A stretch of 64,000 nucleotides of DNA. It comes from Stictocephala bisonia (Eukaryota > Arthropoda > Insecta > Hemiptera > Membracidae). Location: assembly GCA_035578905.1 (NCBI GenBank), contig JAQJVL010000793.1, positions 175,001 through 239,000 of the forward strand. The letters run 5' to 3'. The position numbers and the translations under genes were made by a program. Below the pieces are notes generated by a model, which saw only the letters and a program-made list of their open reading frames with translations, had not been told where the DNA came from and ran no database searches. Position 1 is the stretch's first letter. Every line of letters starts with the position of its first letter. Below are positions 59,701 through 64,000 of this stretch, piece after piece.

Positions 59701-62066
59701 AACTCCCTCATTTATAGTAAACTCTAGCAATGAAGTTTTTATATACTATTAATCTACTCTGTCAGCCAAAATAATTGTACAAATTTCAGCTCAACATTTG
59801 TACAGATGTCACTTATAGAAAAATAATTAGTTACACTTAAAAAAAGTTTATTTTAGTTTTACTTTACACTAGGTTGGTTAGCACTTTTATAATCTCAAAG
59901 TTGTAATAAATTATATCGCACGTTTCTTAATGATTTATATATCTAGAAAGGCCAAATTAGCTACTTTAGAGAGCCATATTTTCATTAAGACTTTGTTTTG
60001 AATTTTTTCTCTCACACCTTCACTAATACATTTATTCAAGAAATATTAAAAATAAATATCAAACCATTTAAATTCCAATATGAAGTCTACTCAATAATAA
60101 TGTTGAAGTCCACTCAACAGCTTCCATCGACATGAACACTAACAGAGAAGTCTGTGGTGTCCATGGGTGGTAGTCAGTGTTGGGATGTTGTCTAGGGGAG
60201 ACGACGTGGTTCAGAATTCTTATTAAGCTATAGGTCCCTTGGTTTGCCTTTCCTTCTCTCATAGTTTGTTTTGAGTGTGCTCTCTAGTACAGTTGACAGT
60301 CATGCAGTCAATCTTTGAACAGATCTTCCTGCACTGAAAATCTGCACATGTGACACATTCACAGATTTGTGTTAAAAGTATTGCCTTTTTTGTTAATATT
60401 TTCTACTCCGTTTTAAATTAATCCAAATCAGTGATATCTGAAAAATACCTATTTTACACGTTATATATTCATTTTTAAACAATGAAGCAATCATTTTTTA
60501 GGGATAAATTAGTAAAACATGAATACTATTATAATGTTCTAGTTTTACCATTGGAATAATTAAGTTGGTTTGTCAGGTAGAAGATGCAGTAAAGGAATAC
60601 AATCATCAGCACTTAAGTTGGTCGCCACAAGGAATGCTCCGGATCAGCCCACAACTTATGACTGAATTATTCCAACCAACCATTGAAAATATTGTAAAGG
60701 TAATATCTTTTACATGAATTGAAGGCTTATCGAATAAGGTCACATAGTTGCATGTTGAAACTATAAAACTTACTCACATAGTTTGTTGCTCTACTCTCAT
60801 CATTCCACATAATGAATTGGAATTTATCTGACCCATTAATACAATGTTGGATATCCTTCCCGCTGAATCTCTTACAAACACGATCGATATGCAGGGCTCC
60901 TGCATGCTACTCAAACATACTTATTTCGATAACATGACCATTCTTACCTTTTGTACATTCACACGACCTTGGCTCCCAATTTAGTGAAATATCCAGTGTG
61001 GACATCCTCCCAGTGTTTCTAGATATATACCTCTTGTATGTCTCACCTTATCCACTATTTTGAAACTGACACCAGTCCATATTTTACCCTTCTTGACCTG
61101 ATATTAGATATCGCAGACATGACTGCGCTGGCTAACGTTTAATTTTTCTACTAAAAATAACTGCTTTGTCTAAAATATTGATATTTAATGTTCATCAAGT
61201 AAACAGACTACATATTTTGTCTGATGCTCCTAGACCTCACAAAGAGGATGTGTACTATTGTGAAGATGTATGTGCGTTTGTGGGTAGAAGGAACTTCATT
61301 CAGCCAAATATTTTAAATAGGACACAAAGTTTCATTATTTATTAGTATTTATCTACACATATAATTATTGGGGTCTCCACAAGTATGAACTTGATCAAGT
61401 TATGCACGTTTTAAACCATTACTTGCGCTTCAGTCAATCTGTCCACTTGACGGAACTTGACGACGCATTACAGATAAAATAATCCCTCCTCAGGTTCTCT
61501 GTAGATTATCTGTTATGCTTCGGCTTTATTAAGTTTACTAAATTTACACATGACAAAAACTCATAGTTCACAAAATGTATAATACAAGTTATTAAAAAAC
61601 GATTATTATTGGAGTTCCGGTCTGTCACTTGACCACAGGACTAATACTGAGCCAGAATGTTTTGCCGCCACTAGAAACTTATTGTGTGATTGGTTAAACA
61701 AAGCACCAGGTTTACTTTTGTTTATCTGATGACTAAACGCCAAGTCACACCAACCAGACATTGGAGACGGCACCAGCCGACTCTAAATATAAAGAATAAT
61801 ACTTTTGACCACTGTAATACTTATTCTGGTTTACTATATCATATCTATTATTTAAAAACTTTGTACATTAAATAGAATGACATTCGCTATGAAAATTGTT
61901 TTTGTATCTTTTTCAGCATGTGGAAGGTGTTCTAACAGAACCCGAAGTTTCAGAAGCAGTTAAATATTTATTTCTTGTTGGAGGATTTGCAGAGTCAAGC
62001 TTGCTTCAAGAAGCAATTCGAAAGAAACTAAATGACCTTAAAATTTCCCCTCCCATTATTCCCCAG
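47524..62066 (+). CDS. HSPA12-type HSP70-like protein, exons 1-10 (3' part beyond window)
   Basis: Ten exons (47524-47741, 48819-48919, 49915-50454, 51654-51829, 53010-53228, 54258-54402, 55106-55231, 57784-57995, 60577-60699, 61917-62066) join in frame to 670 codons with GT..AG introns. The actin/HSP70-type ATPase core starts near residue 250: [12 protein letters not shown] (phosphate 1, 257-268), [32 protein letters not shown] (phosphate 2, 473-481) and LVGGFAES (adenosine motif, 640-647). These are HSPA12A/B features, not those of canonical HSP70; HSPA12 proteins lack a normal substrate-binding domain and act as atypical cytosolic ATPases. The N-terminus is about 190 residues longer than in mammalian HSPA12A. 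Roughly the last 190-200 residues should follow after 64000. A and B are not told apart. Confidence 0.93.
47802..48070. mobile_element. Palindromic MITE in HSPA12-like intron 1
   Basis: The ends are an exact 18-bp inverted pair, TCATTATGCAATCATCTT and its complement. Arms of about 125 bp pair through AACCAATGCAG / CTGCATTGGAT and ACAAACAATCAACTC / GAGTTGATTGTTTGT, around a small loop near 47938. It would fold into a long hairpin in the pre-mRNA. Non-coding; the superfamily is unknown. Confidence 0.85.
48819..48919 (+). CDS. HSPA12-like exon 2
   Basis: Acceptor TTGTAG at 48818, donor AAAG|GTAACT at 48920. It reads [20 protein letters not shown] and continues to [10 protein letters not shown]. 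The alternative acceptor four bases on (CCAG) would give a stop at once, so this one is chosen. It enters in phase 2 and leaves in phase 1, matching its neighbours. Confidence 0.75.
49365..49500. repeat. CCACCCATACACGTAC repeat cluster in intron 2
   Basis: Three to four imperfect copies of ACCCACCCATACACGTACAA then TGGTACTA. Same family as 24185-24320 and 26206-26312. A minus-strand 71-codon frame with [13 protein letters not shown] repeats is a by-product. Confidence 0.7.
49915..50454 (+). CDS. HSPA12-like exon 3 with phosphate-1 motif
   Basis: Acceptor TTATGTTACAG at 49914, donor GAAG|GTAGGT at 50455. It encodes the rest of the N-terminal extension and the start of the ATPase: [18 protein letters not shown], then MMKKWEG. 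Bases 49954-50034 code a hydrophobic, AT-rich, intron-like 27-residue stretch. A second good acceptor (TGTCTTATGTTTAG, ending 50034) would start the exon at 50035 in the same phase, dropping 40 residues in frame. The part 50035-50454 is secure; the first 120 bases are not. Confidence 0.85.
50455..51653 (+). other. HSPA12-like intron 3, no element recognised
   Basis: A 1.2-kb intron. A GC-richer middle (about 50750-51200) probably is old repeat debris but was not matched to anything. No gene was seen. Confidence 0.5.
51654..51829 (+). CDS. HSPA12-like exon 4
   Basis: Acceptor GTTTTAG at 51653, donor CCCA|GTAAGG at 51830. Encodes [37 protein letters not shown] and [11 protein letters not shown], closely following the HSPA12 pattern ([25 protein letters not shown]). 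Leaves in phase 0. Confidence 0.93.
52076..52260 (+). repeat. tRNA-derived SINE (second family) in intron 4
   Basis: A tRNA-like head: GCTAATCTTGTGGTTAGCAC, then GGGTTCGATACCC containing a full B box (GGTTCGATACC at 52127-52137). The unrelated body AATGCCACTCGTATGAAATG follows, with an A-rich end. The body differs from the SINE at 36361, so this is a separate family. A functional tRNA is unlikely because no complete cloverleaf with paired acceptor stem was seen. Confidence 0.65.
52512..52739. mobile_element. Palindromic MITE in intron 4
   Basis: The left arm CATAATATAGGAGAGATAG then GCAATCTTACTAGAGAAGAT pairs with the right arm ATCTTCTCTGGTAAGATTGC then CATATCTCTCCTATTATG. The 228-bp element has about 60-bp arms and an AT-rich centre. 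Non-coding. Confidence 0.8.
53010..53228 (+). CDS. HSPA12-like exon 5
   Basis: Acceptor TTTCCTACAG at 53009, donor TAAA|GTAACA at 53229; exactly 73 codons in phase 0. Encodes [20 protein letters not shown], then [20 protein letters not shown], the subdomain IB/IIA segment typical of HSPA12. The antisense frame of 72 codons is incidental. Confidence 0.94.
53641..53860 (-). repeat. tRNA-derived SINE in intron 5, inverted
   Basis: On the minus strand GGTTCGATTCC (B box; + strand 53831-53841) is followed by TTTTGAAAGGGATCAGCTAA and, after a stretch of variable sequence, by CATATCTTGATGATCGGCAT. This is the order seen in the SINE at 36361-36590. Confidence 0.7.
54258..54402 (+). CDS. HSPA12-like exon 6
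   Basis: Acceptor TTTATTTCAG at 54257, donor GAAG|GTGCAG at 54403. Encodes [20 protein letters not shown], the HSPA12 equivalent of the LEPEAAS segment. The linker that follows (about 20 residues to the phosphate-2 motif in exon 7) is shorter than the mammalian one. Confidence 0.92.
54775..54975 (+). repeat. Composite SINE-family module in intron 6
   Basis: AATACCGATATGGGGTCCGC, GGGTGCCATCGACGTGGACA and CTACTAAAGAAGTTTAGGGT match 11640-11700. Just before it is one copy of the CACCCATCTACTTAGGTACA motif, tying the CCACCC family to this module. Confidence 0.6.
55106..55231 (+). CDS. HSPA12-like exon 7, phosphate-2 motif
   Basis: Acceptor TTGCTGCAG at 55105, donor TTGG|GTAGGT at 55232. Encodes [20 protein letters not shown], which carries the phosphate-2 loop and its catalytic-site aspartate, then [16 protein letters not shown] as in HSPA12A/B. 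Confidence 0.95.
55481..56087 (-). mobile_element. Probable solo LTR in intron 7
   Basis: On the minus strand a 607-bp unit starts TGTTACAGATCATGG and ends GGACCGTATCAACA, giving the TG...CA ends and short inverted repeat of an LTR. Inside is a promoter-like GGGTTATATAAAGTCACC (TATA at about 55856-55850), followed by a transcribed-leader-like stretch. No gag or pol sequence adjoins it. Matching target duplications were not found. Gypsy is more likely than Copia but not proven. Confidence 0.6.
56686..57070 (+). pseudogene. Penelope-like element C-terminus
   Basis: A 70-odd codon frame (56686-56902) reads [34 protein letters not shown] and [18 protein letters not shown]. This is the pattern that ends the GIY-YIG endonuclease of Penelope-like elements. 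Downstream ACTGATGATAGTCTTACGAG then ACTGAAATCG is typical of their 3' region. Only the tail remains; upstream frames are broken. Confidence 0.7.
57784..57995 (+). CDS. HSPA12-like exon 8
   Basis: Acceptor ACTCTGTTTAG at 57783, donor AAG|GTAATC at 57996. Encodes [36 protein letters not shown] and [16 protein letters not shown], matching the HSPA12 lobe-II segment (PAAW..LM.AFESRKR, LPFSFID). The preceding intron is 2.55 kb and holds a solo LTR and a Penelope-like tail. Confidence 0.95.
58090..58830 (-). pseudogene. RTE-like reverse transcriptase fragment in intron 8
   Basis: On the minus strand, broken frames give [15 protein letters not shown] (about 58675-58632, the RFKYLG motif), then [18 protein letters not shown] and [10 protein letters not shown] (about 58310-58215, the GHV.RM...KK and GRRP.GR motifs), in the order of an RTE-like RT tail. 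Stops and frameshifts are frequent. It lies antisense in the intron. Confidence 0.6.
59077..59486. mobile_element. piggyBac-type deletion derivative with TTAA target sites
   Basis: TTAA at 59077-59080 and 59483-59486 flank a 402-bp element with inverted ends CAAACTCGCTGCGGTGGGG and CACATTCGCTGCGGTGGGG (17 of 19 identical). TTAA duplication with such ends is the hallmark of piggyBac transposons. Inside, at about 59321, an ATG opens [16 protein letters not shown], probably the start of the lost transposase. Non-autonomous. Confidence 0.88.
60095..60260 (+). repeat. Composite SINE-family module in intron 8
   Basis: CCATCGACATGAACACTAAC, GAGAAGTCTGTGGTGTCCAT and GACGACGTGGTTCAGAATTC match the module at 11660-11830 (compare CACGTGGTTCGGATTCC-type sequence). 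Truncated and diverged. Confidence 0.5.
60577..60699 (+). CDS. HSPA12-like exon 9
   Basis: Acceptor TTTGTCAG at 60576, donor AAG|GTAATA at 60700; 41 codons, phase 0 at both ends. Encodes [40 protein letters not shown], matching the SSQGMLRMSPD..N.LF.PTI pattern of HSPA12. Too short to be found as a stand-alone open frame. Confidence 0.94.
60700..61916 (+). other. HSPA12-like intron 9, no element recognised
   Basis: The stretch 60760-61130 is GC-richer than usual for an intron here and may be old transposon sequence in minus orientation, but no motif could be named. No gene was seen. Confidence 0.45.
61917..62066 (+). CDS. HSPA12-like exon 10, adenosine motif
   Basis: Acceptor CTTTTTCAG at 61916, donor CCCAG|GTAAAT at 62067; 50 codons, phase 0. 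Encodes [36 protein letters not shown] and ends [12 protein letters not shown] is the adenosine-binding motif in its HSPA12 form. The next exon should begin with the equivalent of DVGLTILKGAV and is not present before 64000. Confidence 0.95.
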
Positions 62067-62870
62067 GTAAATGACAAGAATCTGCTTATGTTCTTATCCA
62101 TATATATTTACAAGTTCCGTACATTTATTTCAGAACTACACCCCATTATTAACTGAGTCCAACAAGTAATTAACTACCGTTATCTATTATAGTTTAGAAA
62201 GAAGTTTATTTGTCTCAGATTTAACTTTACAGCTTCTAAACTTTACATTATAATCTGTTCTAATTAGACTTAAAATTAAATAATTATTATGATTTCACCT
62301 AACTAAAGTATTAAGTGTAAATTTTCCATTTATGAAAAAGTTTATTGTTTTTATAATTGAGTTACAGTGAGTCTATACATTTTTCTTGGTAAAATTTATA
62401 GTTATCCGTGATTCTTTTACTCTGAGTGCTCTTTTTTACTATTTTTCTACTTACACTGAGGAAAGAATTAAACCTTTACAGAGTATATTTTCTCTAAGAT
62501 TAACCTATGTATGCAATCAAAAATATTTGTATGATAATAGATTAATTTATATTAATCACGTAAATCTCAAGCAAAACTTTTTCACATTCTAATGTCTAGG
62601 TCTAGTTTTTGGGATAATTATATTCAATTTAATGAATCTCGACTTTACATGAAAGTACTTAGTACTGCTTGGTGAAGCTCTGACTCACTGTGTCTGTTAA
62701 TCTATAACAATATATAAAGAATAAAAAACTAAATTGTATAGGACAATATAAACAATGTGAAAACAATGATCATACAATGTTTACTTGGTTACAGCAGGTT
62801 AATATTGTTGTTTGGAGACCATGAGAGAATGAGATTTTTATCACATTAATTATAGAGTACACACAAAATA
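62067..62870 (+). other. HSPA12-like intron 10, left part
   Basis: AT-rich intronic DNA up to the LTR of the antisense BEL/Pao element. No further exon was found. Confidence 0.5.
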
Positions 62871-62879
62871 CATAGGGGG

Positions 62880-63514
62880 CGAAGGACCACTTAATATTAA
62901 CCGATTAAGACGGTGAGGGGTTTTATGTCATAAGTAGATATATATAGATATATAAAGCAGACAGTACCTGGAGCTGATGTAAGGCGAAAGTCTAACACAC
63001 ACTTGGCTGATCGTCGGTTGGGTAGTCCACAGCTGCGTGATGACCCCGGGATGAGCACTATGAGAAGAGAGAAGTTCTTGTAGAGGAATGAGCCCGAAGA
63101 CACAGGGATTGTCACACACACACTATCTTGCTACACACACGCACACCACAGTAGCACTTGCACGGGGCGAGAGATGGAAAACTATATGTATATACGGTGA
63201 CGATTATAAACAAATGAGGTTGTTACAATTATAACAAATTATAAACTAGCACGAGGTTGAGGAAGCCCACGACATACATAAAGACTGTACGTGGCGAGAG
63301 TTTGATACGCACTGGGACTGTGTCTGTCTTTTCGCGGCAAGGGAAGAGGGGGTTTTGCGCAGTTTTTTACAAGAAAAGAGAGGGGGAAACCTTCTAACCT
63401 CCAATGCTATATTGCCCAAGTGATACCAACATAAAAAATAATATAACATAAATTGAAGACCCTTAAAAATAACAGATATATATATACTTATGCTAAACTT
63501 AAGAATACCAAACA
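62880..63514 (-). mobile_element. BEL/Pao-type 3' LTR (left boundary approximate)
   Basis: In minus orientation the LTR starts TGTTTGGTATTCTTAAG at 63514, directly after a purine-rich tract, CTTCAAGGGGGCCGGAA (63531-63515). It contains AGTGGTCCTTCGCCCC near 62890, a block often seen at LTR/leader borders of BEL/Pao elements. The inner end could not be fixed because no second LTR or target duplication is in the window. Frames inside it are incidental. Confidence 0.65.
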
Positions 63515-63604
63515 TTCCGGCCCCCTTGAAGCATTGCAGGCTTCAACAAAACATTGAACACACAAGAGAAAAAATATAGTACATGGGGGCGGACACTCAG
63601 TCAC

Positions 63605-64000
63605 TTATTTCAGGGGCAGAGGGAAGATCTTGACGACTGGACGCGTGAGATGTCCGGTGGCCGTCTTGAGGTCCACGACACAGACGATGCCGTCCTTGCC
63701 AGGGTGAGTACCCGTCACTCGAGCAAGAGGCCAAGTGAGGGGTGCAGAGGGGGCGTGCACAAGCACGAGGTCACCAATCTCGATGTTATTCTTGGAGCTG
63801 GTCCATTTTGAGCGCTGTTGTAGCGTGTGGATATATTCCAGGCTCCAGCGTTGCCAAATCCGCTGGTGCAAGGATTGTGTCAGTTGCCAATGTTTCAGGC
63901 GGTTGAGGGGCACTTCACTGACGTTGCGTTCAGGGACAGCTGCCAGGGTAGTACCGATCAAAAAATGACCGGGAGTCAAAGCGGTCAGATCAGAGGGATC
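63605..64000 (-). CDS. BEL/Pao retrotransposon pol, C-terminal end (partial)
   Basis: An open minus-strand frame enters from the right edge (codon phase 0 at 64000) and stops at 63605, 131 codons in view. It contains LTPGHFLIGTTLAAVPE, RLKHWQLTQSLHQRIWQRW, EYIHTLQQRSKW and GDLVLVHAP, then PLARVTGTHPGKDG and a terminal VVKIFPLP. This is the domain downstream of the integrase core in BEL/Pao polyproteins. No stop or frameshift is visible, so the copy may be fairly young. It lies antisense inside an intron of the HSPA12-like gene and is followed by its polypurine tract and LTR. Confidence 0.9.
   Translation of the reverse strand, partial: DPSDLTALTPGHFLIGTTLAAVPERNVSEVPLNRLKHWQLTQSLHQRIWQRWSLEYIHTLQQRSKWTSSKNNIEIGDLVLVHAPSAPLTWPLARVTGTHPGKDGIVCVVDLKTATGHLTRPVVKIFPLPLK

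Noticed and set aside
63246..63515. 89-codon minus-strand ORF
   Set aside because: Lies inside the BEL/Pao LTR, upstream of no coding region; chance frame.

Overview
The window looks like nuclear DNA of an arthropod, most probably an insect. It is AT-rich, has short exons with GT..AG introns, and carries a mix of degraded repeats typical of large insect genomes: CR1/Daphne-, jockey- and RTE-like non-LTR elements, BEL/Pao, a Penelope-like tail, a Helitron helicase tail, a piggyBac-type deletion derivative, hAT-type ends and tRNA-derived SINEs. A hemipteran is my guess from the general look; the sequence does not prove it. No prokaryotic operon, CRISPR array, rRNA gene or intact tRNA gene was seen.

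The one gene I can identify is on the + strand at the right: an HSPA12-type (HSP70-like) ATPase. Ten coding exons from 47524 to 62066 join in frame to exactly 670 codons. They run from a long low-complexity N-terminal extension through the phosphate-1 (IDLGTTYSG), phosphate-2 (VDCGGGTVD) and adenosine (LVGGFAES) motifs. The last exon in the window ends at ..IIPQ, and the C-terminal part lies beyond 64000. A CpG-rich, ATG-free leader with a consensus donor (about 45370-45662) is the best candidate for the 5' exon. Its introns are full of insertions: palindromic MITEs (47802-48070, 52512-52739), two SINEs, a probable solo LTR (55481-56087), a Penelope-like tail, an RTE-like fragment, a piggyBac-type element with TTAA target sites, and an antisense BEL/Pao element that runs off the right edge.

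The left and middle (1-45000) are mostly intergenic. A degraded CR1/Daphne-like retrotransposon lies at 465-3238. An isolated coding-like first exon lies on the minus strand at 6778-6888, with a GTGAGT donor. Large foldback elements lie at 4749-5626, 11006-11334 and 15210-18368.

Six unrelated tandem arrays occur between 7 and 41 kb: 30-bp units in 90-bp trimers (7046-7953), 98 bp (18995-19777), about 129 bp (26580-28334), 25 bp (30449-30729), 36 bp (32084-33652) and mixed 38/50 bp (38778-41130). A long (AC)n/(GCAC)n microsatellite lies at 25435-25699. Several arrays have unit lengths divisible by three and so give long artificial ORFs on both strands; I do not call these genes.

I found no convincing new molecular system. 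The best leads are: (1) the unusual N-terminus of the HSPA12-like gene, with two in-frame acceptors around a hydrophobic AT-rich segment and a DSGIH motif; (2) a non-LTR insertion with the structure expected from twin priming and a 14-bp target duplication; (3) the duplicated, inverted hAT-ended foldback cluster; (4) the higher-order 90-bp array next to an orphan first exon.
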